The notes beneath the pieces were generated by a model. That model was not told where the DNA came from. It saw nothing but the letters and a program-made list of their open reading frames with translations, and did not search any database. From NCBI GenBank assembly GCA_030433195.1, contig JAUIME010000222.1, positions 1 to 7,881 of the forward strand: a stretch of DNA of 7,881 bases. Direction: 5' to 3'. The stretch's first letter is position 1. Each line of letters starts with the position of its first letter. The translations under genes and the position numbers were made by a program. Origin of the DNA: a bacterium (GTDB taxonomy: Bacteria > Planctomycetota > JACOTG01 > JAUIME01). This document shows positions 1 to 6,572 of this stretch, piece after piece.

Positions 1-1
1 C

Positions 2-154
2 TCGTTCTTTCACGAACTCGCGAAGCTGTGGGTTTTCCTGCCGACCGCGATCGTCCTGCTGGGGCTTTGGGGAACGGGGATCTACTTGTTCTTCCTGCCT
101 CGACTCGCGAAGCGCCGGAATCGAAGGCGCCGCGAGGCCGTGGCTCGCGGGTGA
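2..154 (+). CDS. C-terminal end of a membrane protein (PepSY-associated TM-like), 5' truncated
   Basis: The frame is open from the left edge and ends at TGA 152-154, leaving 50 visible residues. A hydrophobic helix spans about visible residues 9-32 (it includes WVFLPTAIVLLGLWGTGIYL). A strongly basic tail follows (PRLAKRRNRRRR), as expected for a last transmembrane helix with a cytoplasmic C-terminus. The layout, a helix ending in G-L-W/T-G-I-Y and then P-R-L plus an Arg/Lys tail, resembles the C-terminus of PepSY-associated TM proteins, a family often linked to iron or siderophore uptake. That family assignment is recalled from pattern only, since the diagnostic upstream domains lie outside the window. 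TCG/CTC/CGA codon use matches the downstream genes and supports real coding. An overlapping 62-residue frame (28-216) is less plausible because it lacks such structure. I am fairly sure of a membrane-protein end and unsure of the family. Confidence 0.55.
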   Translation, partial: SFFHELAKLWVFLPTAIVLLGLWGTGIYLFFLPRLAKRRNRRRREAVARG

Positions 155-381
155 AGGCGATCTCAGACGGTATCTGCGCCGCGCAGCCGCTCCCACCGCT
201 TTTTCGGCTGTGGTGAGTTGCTAGACGAGCCCGAGGCTCCATCAAGCGCCCCCGGCCCTGAGGCCGACAAATCCTTCAGTGGATCGGAAATCACGGTCGG
301 CCCCGTCGTGTTTTTCGTATTCCCGGCCCCGTCCGGCCCGCCGCCGGTCCTCGCCACTCGATCCCGTGCAGGAGACTTGCC

Positions 382-3300
382 ATGTCCTTTCGCTTCCTGT
401 CGTGCGCTTTCGTGGCGCTCGTGTTCGCCGTCCCGGTTGCCGAGCTTCGAGCCGACGAGCCCGTGCGACTCGACGACACGATGAAGCGTGCGCTCTCGTG
501 GCGTGAGGTCGGGCCGTATCGCGGGGGACGTTGCGCCGCCGTGGCCGGCATCCCCGATGATCGCGACACTTACTACATGGGAGCGACGGGCGGAGGCGTC
601 TGGAAGACCGACGACGCGGGACGAACGTGGCGGTGTGTCAGCGACGGCTTTTTCGGCGGATCGATCGGCGCCGTCGCGGTCTCGAGCTGGGATCCGAACG
701 TGATCTACGTCGGCGGAGGCGAGAAGACGATTCGCGGCAACGTGTCGCACGGCGACGGGATCTGGAAGTCGACCGACGCGGGACGCACGTGGAAGCCGAT
801 CGGACTCGAGGATTCGCGGCACGTCTCGCGCCTTCGCATTCACCCGAAGGATCCCGACACGGTGTACGCGGCCGTCATGGGGCATCTCTTCGGGCCGAAC
901 GAACAACGCGGCGTCTACCGATCGAAGGACGGCGGTGCGTCATGGCAACGAATCCTCTACGTCAGCGAAGACGCGGGCGCCGTGGATCTCGTGATGGACC
1001 CGACCAACCCGCGCGTGCTCTACGCGTCGATGTGGCAAGTGCGACGCACGCCGTATCGTCTCGACAGCGGCGGCGATGACTCGGGGATCTGGAAGTCCAC
1101 CGACGGCGGCGACACGTGGTCGGAGATCACGCGGAACCCCGGCCTTCCTCGCGGGATTCTCGGGATCAGCGGGGTCGCGGTGTCGGCGTCGAATCCCGAC
1201 AACGTGTACGCGATCGTCGAGGCCGAAGACGGCGGCGTCTTCCGATCGCGGGACGCGGGCGCGACGTGGACTCGGACCAACGACGACCGATCCTTGCGTC
1301 AACGCGCTTGGTACTACTCGCGGATCTACGCCGATCCGGCAGACGAAGAGGCGCTTTACGTGCTCAACGTGCAGTTCCATCGATCCGAGGACGGCGGGCG
1401 ATCGTTCCGTACGATCCCGGTGCCGCACGGCGACAATCACGATCTATGGATCGATCCGAACGACGCTTTGCGCATGATTCAGAGCAACGACGGCGGTGCG
1501 AACGTCAGCGACGACGGCGGCGCGACCTGGTCACGGCAAGACAATCAACCGACGGCGCAGATGTACCGCGTCTCGGTCGACAACGCGTTCCCGTATCGGC
1601 TCCTCGGGGGGCAGCAGGACAACAGTGCGGTGCGGATCCGGTCGCGCTCCCTCGATGCGGGTTCGATCGGAGTTCGCGACTGGGAGCCGACGGCGGGCGG
1701 AGAATCGGGTCACATCGTCGCGAAGCCCGACGATCCGGACATCGTCTTCGGCGGCTCGTACGGCGGCTACCTCCAGATGCGCAATCATCGCACGGGTGAG
1801 CGACGCGCGGTCAACGTATGGCCGGACAATCCGATGGGCGCGGGCGCCAATGCGCAGCGATACCGCTTCCAGTGGAACTTCCCGATCTTCTTCTCGCCGC
1901 ACGATCCCGACACGCTCTACGCCGCGGGCAATGTGCTCTTCCGGAGCCGCGATCTGGGGGGGAGCTGGGAGGCGGTGAGTCCCGATCTCACGCGGGACGA
2001 CGCCGCGAAACAAGCTTCGTCGGGTGGTCCCGTCACGCAAGACAACACCGGAGTCGAGTACTACTGCACGATCTTCGCCGCGCTCGAATCGCCGCACGAA
2101 GCGGGGGTGTTCTGGACCGGGTCGGACGACGGGCGCATCCACGTGTCACGCGACGAGGGCGCGTCGTGGACAGACATTACACCGCCCGACATGCCGAAGT
2201 GGATCCTCGTCAACTCGATCGAGGCGCACCCGTTCGAGAAGGGAGGGCTCTACGTCGCGGCGACGATGTACAAATGGAACGACTTCCGCCCGTACTTGTT
2301 CGCGACGACCGACTACGGAGCGACGTGGCGTCGCATCGACACCGGGATCCCGCGCGATCACTTCACGCGCGTCGTGCGCGCCGACCCCGATCGAGCAGGC
2401 TTGCTCTATGCGGGTACGGAGCGTGGCGTGTACGTGTCGTTCGACGACGGCGCGTCGTGGTCGTCGCTGCAGCTCGATCTTCCGATCGTACCCGTGACCG
2501 ACCTCGCCGTGAAAGAGCGCGATCTCGTGGTCGCGACCCAAGGGCGCGGCTACTGGATTCTCGACGACCTGACGACGTTGCACCAACTCTCGCACGAGAC
2601 TCTCTCGTCGGCCGTCCAGTTGCTCACTCCGCGCCCGACGTATCGAATCGCGACAGGGCGGAGCCGCGGCGGCGCGGCCGGGACGAACCCCCCGAGCGGC
2701 GTGACGCTGCGCTATCGGCTCGCGGAGTCGCCCGCCGTCGACGCGCGCGTCGAGCTCGAGATTCTCGACGAGGACGGATCCGTCCTGAGGACGTTCGAGC
2801 GAGCACCCGAATCGGACGATGCACCGCCGCATCCCGACGTCGCGCGCTACGGGAGCGATCCGCGCGTGCTCGACGTCGACGCGGGATGGAACGTCTTCGT
2901 GTGGGACCTCCGCCATCGTGGCGCCGAGCGCTTTCCGGGGATGGTGCTTTGGAACGGTGGAGGACTGCGCGGGCCTCGCGCGATCCCCGGAACGTACCGC
3001 GCGCGCCTGACGATCGGGGAGACGGTGACCGAGTGCGCGTTCGAGCTACTGCCGGATCCGCGCTCGGGCACGACGGCGGCCGAACGTGAGGCCTGGCTCG
3101 AGTTCGCGCTTTCGATTCGAGACACGCTCGATCGCACGCATTCGAGCATTTCGCGGATCCGCGACGTGCGTCGGCAGCTCGGGGCCGTACGCGAGAAGCT
3201 CGACGATACCGACGACGATCTCGAGACGCGGATCGGCTCGTTCCTCGACGAGCTCGCCGCGGTCGAGCAGGTGCTCTACCAGACGAAGAACCGCAGCCGA

Positions 3301-3534
3301 CAGGATCCGTTGAACTATCCGATCCGGCTCGACGACAAGCTCGCCGGAGTGCAGTCGCTCGCGAGCCAAGGAGACTTCGCGCCCACGGCGGGCATGCGCG
3401 AAGTTCGCGACGAACTCACGAAACAGATCGAGGCGCAGCTCGAGACGCTCGATCGATTGCTCGGCGAAGAGCTCGCAGCGATCAACCGGCTCATCCGCAA
3501 CGCCGAGGTTCCGGCGGTGAAGCCGTCGCGCTGA
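382..3534 (+). CDS. Secreted VPS10/sortilin-like Asp-box (BNR repeat) beta-propeller protein
   Basis: Complete 1050-residue protein. The ATG at 382 follows AGGAG (370-374) with a 7-base spacer and starts a signal peptide (hydrophobic about residues 5-20, likely cleavage near 24), so it is exported. Eleven Asp boxes (S/T-x-D-x-G-x-T/S-W/F) end at about W83, W137, W188, W246, W296, F342, W383, W529, W596, W649 and W693, indicating one or two beta-propellers over about residues 40-735. The DNHDLWIDPND stretch (351-361) and GGQQDNSA (409-416) recall bacterial proteins usually annotated as glycosyl hydrolase or sortilin/VPS10 domain proteins. An Ig-like or FlgD-like beta domain follows at about 770-890 (ends PGTYRARLTIG, 869-879), then a mostly helical, possibly coiled-coil tail at 900-1045. 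I see no sialidase-type catalytic set, so enzymatic activity is unproven and a binding or scaffold role is equally possible. The gene appears monocistronic and converges on the lipoprotein gene. Confidence 0.93.
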   Translation: MSFRFLSCAFVALVFAVPVAELRADEPVRLDDTMKRALSWREVGPYRGGRCAAVAGIPDDRDTYYMGATGGGVWKTDDAGRTWRCVSDGFFGGSIGAVAVSSWDPNVIYVGGGEKTIRGNVSHGDGIWKSTDAGRTWKPIGLEDSRHVSRLRIHPKDPDTVYAAVMGHLFGPNEQRGVYRSKDGGASWQRILYVSEDAGAVDLVMDPTNPRVLYASMWQVRRTPYRLDSGGDDSGIWKSTDGGDTWSEITRNPGLPRGILGISGVAVSASNPDNVYAIVEAEDGGVFRSRDAGATWTRTNDDRSLRQRAWYYSRIYADPADEEALYVLNVQFHRSEDGGRSFRTIPVPHGDNHDLWIDPNDALRMIQSNDGGANVSDDGGATWSRQDNQPTAQMYRVSVDNAFPYRLLGGQQDNSAVRIRSRSLDAGSIGVRDWEPTAGGESGHIVAKPDDPDIVFGGSYGGYLQMRNHRTGERRAVNVWPDNPMGAGANAQRYRFQWNFPIFFSPHDPDTLYAAGNVLFRSRDLGGSWEAVSPDLTRDDAAKQASSGGPVTQDNTGVEYYCTIFAALESPHEAGVFWTGSDDGRIHVSRDEGASWTDITPPDMPKWILVNSIEAHPFEKGGLYVAATMYKWNDFRPYLFATTDYGATWRRIDTGIPRDHFTRVVRADPDRAGLLYAGTERGVYVSFDDGASWSSLQLDLPIVPVTDLAVKERDLVVATQGRGYWILDDLTTLHQLSHETLSSAVQLLTPRPTYRIATGRSRGGAAGTNPPSGVTLRYRLAESPAVDARVELEILDEDGSVLRTFERAPESDDAPPHPDVARYGSDPRVLDVDAGWNVFVWDLRHRGAERFPGMVLWNGGGLRGPRAIPGTYRARLTIGETVTECAFELLPDPRSGTTAAEREAWLEFALSIRDTLDRTHSSISRIRDVRRQLGAVREKLDDTDDDLETRIGSFLDELAAVEQVLYQTKNRSRQDPLNYPIRLDDKLAGVQSLASQGDFAPTAGMREVRDELTKQIEAQLETLDRLLGEELAAINRLIRNAEVPAVKPSR

Positions 3535-3566
3535 TCCCGATCGGTGGCGAGGCGTCCTCGGCCACG

Positions 3567-3602
3567 AAAAACGCCCCGGGGCTCATAAGAGCCACGGGGC
3601 GT
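3567..3602 (-). terminator. Rho-independent terminator of the lipoprotein gene, probably bidirectional
   Basis: ACGCCCC (3571-3577) pairs with GGGGCGT (3596-3602). The stem continues with 3578/3595, one G-A mismatch (3579/3594) and GGCTC/GAGCC (3580-3584/3589-3593), closed by an ATAA tetraloop. On the minus strand the hairpin is followed directly by TTTTT (3571-3567), the classical intrinsic terminator form. It lies 50 bases past the minus-strand stop. On the plus strand there is no T-run after the stem, so it would stop the propeller gene (stop at 3534) less efficiently, although the stem may still protect that 3' end. Confidence 0.88.
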
Positions 3603-3652
3603 CGAGCGCGCTAGGGGCGGGCCACTAGTTCCTGCCGGTCGTGCGTTCGCGG

Positions 3653-5623
3653 TCAGAGCTTGAAGTAGCGCACGACGTAGTCGTTGCGATCGCCGTCCTT
3701 GTTGAGGTCCTTGTCGGCCATGCCCTCGTTGACGATGTAGGCCCCGCCGAAGATCTCGAACTCGGTGGCGCCGAGGACGACGCTGGGACGGTCGAGGTCG
3801 TTCAGCGTGTCGACGAAGTCGCTCGAGCCGTTCTGGATCTGCGTGCGGAACAGGACGGCGTCGCCACGGTCGCCATCGCGGTTCCAGTCGCGGTTGTCGT
3901 CGGCCTCGTCGACTCGGTAGTAGACGTAGCGACGGTGCAGGCGCATCCCCGCGTTGCCGGCCATTGCGGCGACGTTTTCGCCCGGGAAGTCGAGATCGTC
4001 GTCGCCGTCGTCGAGGAGCGCCCACGTCGGAATGCTGTCGCCGAGGTCGTTGTCGCCCGTGTTGACGGCGAACCCGAACACCTCTTCCTCGAACGTCGTC
4101 AGGAGTCGTTCCTCGTCTTCCGACGTGGCCATCCAGTCGGTGCCGACGTAGACCTCACCCGAACCTTCGTCGTGGTCGAACGTCCAAAACGCGCCGTTCC
4201 CGTCTTCGGGGTTCATCCACGCGAGCAGGTTCCAGTCCATCTCGCCGTCGTCGTCGATGTCCTCGTCCTGATCGGATTCGCTGACCGCGATGACGAGCGT
4301 GTGCTCGAGTGTCGTCAGGCCCGATCCGCCGCCCGCGATGTCGGCGAGTGCGTAGATCTGCGAGGCCGAGGTGAACGGCAGAGGCGGGTTGGACGCCGCG
4401 ACCCATCGCACGACGCGGTCGAGCGTATCGCCATCGCCGTTCAGGTCGCACGTGCCTTCGTCGATCTCGCGGCTGATCGTCGCGATGTACAGCGGGTCGC
4501 TGTCGGGAATCGCGATCGTTCGCCGGCCGACGAGTCCGGTGTTGACGGGCGGGTTCGAGGTCGGGTTGTTCTTCCAGGCTTCGAAGTGGAGGAAGTGGAG
4601 CACGTTGTCGTTCAGATCGGCGTCTTCCTCACCGACGCACTGCGAAGGCTGCCACGTCGGACTGAACAGCATCGGATCGTTGAAGCCGCCGCCCATGAGA
4701 TCGGAGTGTGCGGCTTCCGACACGAGAAACGCGACGAGCCAGTCTCCCGTGCCCGTCTTGCGCGCGCGATAGGGGGAGTCGTCCCCGGGCGCGGCGAGCG
4801 ACGTGTTCAAGAGCATCGCGTTCGGGTCCGAGGTGTCGAGCAGCGAGACGACCCAAGTGTCGTCCATGTCGCCATCGCCGTCGAGGTCGAGCATCGCGAG
4901 GGTCTCGTCGGCCATCGCGAAGAGCATTTCTTCGTCGTAGCCGAGGATGCCGACGCGACGAGCCATGCCGTCCTCGAGCGCGACCGTGATCGGGAACGTC
5001 GGGTTCTCGGGCCGCAGATAGCGCATGTTGCTGTCGGCGCCGGTCGGGTCCGCCTCGGCCAGGTAGTAGAGACGGTTCGCAGCTGCGACGGCGCGATGGT
5101 CGACGTCCTCGACGACGTCGACGAACGTGAGGACACCGGCGACTTGCGACCAATGCAGCAGCACGAGGTCGTCGAGCATGCCGTCCGAGTTCCAGTCACG
5201 ACCGTCCGACGCTTCACGCGTGAAGACGTAGACCTCGGCGCCGACGAGCATCACGTCGATCGCCTGCACGTTCAACACGAACTCGTCCTTCTTCTTCATT
5301 TCGAGCGCGACCGCGATGCCGTCGATGAAATCGCCGTCGCCGTTCATGTCGGTGCCGCCGGGCCCCGTCGTCGCTTCGTCGGCGATGTAGACGGCCCAGA
5401 TGTTGCGCACGTTGAGTACCGTGCCGGGAGCAACTGAGACGGAACTCGTCTTCGACCCTCCGCCCCCTCCGCCGCCGCTCGAGCATGCGGTCGTGATGCC
5501 GGAGAGTGCGAGGATGCAGGCGAGCAGGAGCGCGATGCAAGATCGATCGCGACGTGCAGCGAGTCTGGGAAGTGCAATGGATCGAACGTCCTCCGTCGGC
5601 GATGCGAAGCGGAGATTCGACAT
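3653..5623 (-). CDS. Lipoprotein of about ten repeats with D-x-N-x-D-G-D calcium-loop-like motifs
   Basis: A 656-residue protein. I chose ATG 5623-5621 because GGAGG lies 6 bases upstream and the N-terminus is then an export signal: basic residues 20-27, hydrophobic 29-46, and Cys47 as probable lipidation site (L-S-G-I-T-T-A-C, with Thr instead of an aliphatic residue at -3). A Ser/Gly7 linker follows. Motifs of the form D-x-[ND]-x-D-G-x-x-x-D-x-V start at D92, D143, D246, D393, D455, D579 and D639, with degenerate copies near 195, 336 and 523. Each is preceded by a short hydrophobic strand (such as AEVYVFTRE, HTLVIAVSE, RYVYYRVDE) and followed by another, giving about ten units of 50-90 residues. 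The last unit ends exactly at the C-terminus. The loops resemble dockerin, EF-hand, FG-GAP or thrombospondin type 3 calcium sites without matching their exact spacing. I infer a cell-surface or periplasmic calcium-stabilised beta-repeat protein. The ligand and function are unknown. Confidence 0.9.
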   Translation of the reverse strand: MSNLRFASPTEDVRSIALPRLAARRDRSCIALLLACILALSGITTACSSGGGGGGGSKTSSVSVAPGTVLNVRNIWAVYIADEATTGPGGTDMNGDGDFIDGIAVALEMKKKDEFVLNVQAIDVMLVGAEVYVFTREASDGRDWNSDGMLDDLVLLHWSQVAGVLTFVDVVEDVDHRAVAAANRLYYLAEADPTGADSNMRYLRPENPTFPITVALEDGMARRVGILGYDEEMLFAMADETLAMLDLDGDGDMDDTWVVSLLDTSDPNAMLLNTSLAAPGDDSPYRARKTGTGDWLVAFLVSEAAHSDLMGGGFNDPMLFSPTWQPSQCVGEEDADLNDNVLHFLHFEAWKNNPTSNPPVNTGLVGRRTIAIPDSDPLYIATISREIDEGTCDLNGDGDTLDRVVRWVAASNPPLPFTSASQIYALADIAGGGSGLTTLEHTLVIAVSESDQDEDIDDDGEMDWNLLAWMNPEDGNGAFWTFDHDEGSGEVYVGTDWMATSEDEERLLTTFEEEVFGFAVNTGDNDLGDSIPTWALLDDGDDDLDFPGENVAAMAGNAGMRLHRRYVYYRVDEADDNRDWNRDGDRGDAVLFRTQIQNGSSDFVDTLNDLDRPSVVLGATEFEIFGGAYIVNEGMADKDLNKDGDRNDYVVRYFKL

Positions 5624-5629
5624 GACTTG

Positions 5630-5634
5630 CCTCC
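5630..5634 (-). promoter_or_regulatory. Shine-Dalgarno site fixing the lipoprotein start
   Basis: On the minus strand GGAGG lies 6 bases before ATG 5623-5621. The same frame stays open upstream to 6124, but that extension runs through the intergenic leader and into pgl and has no signal peptide at its beginning. This site together with the signal sequence therefore decides the start. Confidence 0.8.
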
Positions 5635-5646
5635 AATTTCGAGGTT

Positions 5647-5707
5647 GCGAGAGAAATGGGAATCGTCTCGCGATCCGGTTTCGTGGGAACCGCCCTCGGA
5701 TCGCGAG
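5647..5707 (-). repeat. 11-bp perfect inverted repeat in the lipoprotein leader, with a competing downstream stem
   Basis: CTCGCGATCCG (5667-5677) and CGGATCGCGAG (5697-5707) are exact reverse complements separated by 19 bases. In the minus-strand transcript this would form a strong 11-bp hairpin about 33-73 bases before the ribosome binding site. The start-proximal arm can pair alternatively with TCTCGC in the RNA (bases 5652-5647), forming 6-bp stem 5647-5652/5666-5671 with a 13-base loop, so the two structures exclude each other. It could be an RNA switch, an mRNA-stabilising hairpin or a DNA operator. The pairing is seen in the sequence; any role is inference. Confidence 0.6.
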
Positions 5708-5728
5708 GGAGTGCTCGGTATGGACGCT

Positions 5729-5757
5729 ATCGTAGGACGCCGGTGTAGGAGGCGCAA
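5729..5757 (-). promoter_or_regulatory. Candidate sigma70-type promoter for the lipoprotein gene
   Basis: On the minus strand TTGCGC (5757-5752) and TACGAT (5734-5729) are separated by exactly 17 bases. They match the -35 consensus at 3 of 6 positions and the -10 consensus at 4 of 6. Transcription would start near 5722, placing the inverted repeat within a leader of about 100 bases. Matches this weak also occur by chance, so this is a suggestion only. Confidence 0.3.
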
Positions 5758-5788
5758 TGAACGGGAAGCGTGCGGCGGTTGCTTGTGT

Positions 5789-5806
5789 CCGGCGACCCGG
5801 CGCCGG
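5789..5806 (-). other. Small GC hairpin just after the pgl stop codon
   Basis: CCGGCG (5789-5794) pairs with CGCCGG (5801-5806) across a 6-base loop, beginning 13 bases after the pgl stop TAA (5822-5820). There is no T-run on the minus strand, so it is not a standard intrinsic terminator. It could protect the 3' end of a zwf-pgl message or be chance in GC-rich DNA. Confidence 0.25.
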
Positions 5807-5819
5807 CCTCCGAGATCGA

Positions 5820-6572
5820 TTACCGCGGTGCGGCGTCTCGATCGATGAACCAGGCGAGGTCGCCGGTTCGAGGAGCGACCCGCGCTGCCGGCAACGCTCC
5901 TGGCGAAGTCGCGTCGGCGTCGAGTACGCGCGTGAGCGCCGGGCGTTTGGAGCCTCCGGTGGCGAGGAATCGCACCGTGCGTGCGGCCGCGAGCGCTGCG
6001 AGCGTGAGCGTGATCCGAGGAACGTGGGGCGGCGTCGGCGAACGATCGACCGCACGGACCCAACGCTCGGTCTCGTCGAGGACCGGGTCGCTAGGGAACA
6101 GCGACGCGGTGTGCCCGTCCTCACCGAGGCCCAGCCAGACGAGATCGAACACGACGCGGGACTCGGGGGCCTCGGGACTCGGCGGCCCGGCCTCGGTCAG
6201 CCGCGCTTCGTAGAGCTCGGCGGCGCGCGCGACGTCGTTCGGCGGCGGCGCCGGCATCGCGACGATCCGTTCGGCGGGAATGCCGAGCGGATCGAGCAAC
6301 GACGTCCGCGCGAGTCGCTCGTTGCGATCGGAGCTCGATGCGTCGACGAATCGCTCGTCACCGAAGTAGAACCAGACGCGCGACCAGTCGAGGCGGTCAG
6401 CCGCGTCGCGAACGATCCCTTCGTAAAGGGCGCGCGGCGTACTGCCGCCTGCGAGTACGAGTGACGCATGCCCACGGCGCGCCACCGCGGCGCCGAGGAT
6501 CTCGATCGTCTCGTCGACGGCGGCCTGCGTCAGCGACTCGCGATCGGGAAAGACGCGGACGACCGGACTCAT
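5820..6572 (-). CDS. pgl: 6-phosphogluconolactonase
   Basis: A 250-residue cytosolic enzyme that hydrolyses 6-phosphogluconolactone to 6-phosphogluconate, the second step of the oxidative pentose phosphate pathway. Length and motifs fit the DevB-type Pgl family (related to NagB sugar-phosphate isomerases): LVLAGGSTPRALYEGI (38-53) as the sugar-phosphate loop, WFYFGDERFVD (67-77), and the catalytic signature LGLGEDGHTASLFP (147-160), whose His154 sits at the usual catalytic position. RITLTLAALAAAR (186-198) and a C-terminal AWFIDRDAA (240-248) also match. The ATG at 6572 was chosen because homology begins at MSPVVRVF, GGAG (6582-6579) lies 6 bases upstream, and ATGA overlaps the zwf stop. The frame extends 41 codons further upstream, but only inside zwf. 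The usual Asp in the P-E-D/D region after GDERFV cannot be checked without an alignment. Function is very likely intact. Confidence 0.95.
   Translation of the reverse strand: MSPVVRVFPDRESLTQAAVDETIEILGAAVARRGHASLVLAGGSTPRALYEGIVRDAADRLDWSRVWFYFGDERFVDASSSDRNERLARTSLLDPLGIPAERIVAMPAPPPNDVARAAELYEARLTEAGPPSPEAPESRVVFDLVWLGLGEDGHTASLFPSDPVLDETERWVRAVDRSPTPPHVPRITLTLAALAAARTVRFLATGGSKRPALTRVLDADATSPGALPAARVAPRTGDLAWFIDRDAAPR

Noticed and set aside
155..381. Terminator or promoter in the gap before the propeller gene
   Set aside because: CAGCCG/CGGCTG (184-189/205-210) has a 15-base loop and no T-run after it, and GAGCC/GGCTC (227-231/235-239) is only 5 bp. No paired -35/-10 elements stand out. 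Apart from the AGGAG site at 370-374 I see nothing firm.
163..906. 247-codon minus-strand frame across the start of the propeller gene
   Set aside because: Shadow frame of a strongly supported plus-strand gene, with no recognisable domain.
3641..5437. Long plus-strand open frame of 598 codons opposite the lipoprotein gene
   Set aside because: Its V/A/R/D-rich sequence is the reverse-strand shadow of the Asp-rich repeats in a high-GC gene. It has no ribosome site, domain or signal, while the opposite strand has a signal peptide, repeats and a terminator.
5455..5485. Poly-Gly coding run (GGC/GGA/GGG repeats) as a phase-variable tract
   Set aside because: It is a mixed-codon glycine linker after the lipidation Cys, not a long uniform mononucleotide or short-unit repeat, so slippage switching is not supported.
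5624..6124. N-terminal extension of the lipoprotein frame to 6124
   Set aside because: It runs through the leader and into pgl, is Arg/Ser-rich without domains, and would bury the signal peptide 190-200 residues inside the protein.
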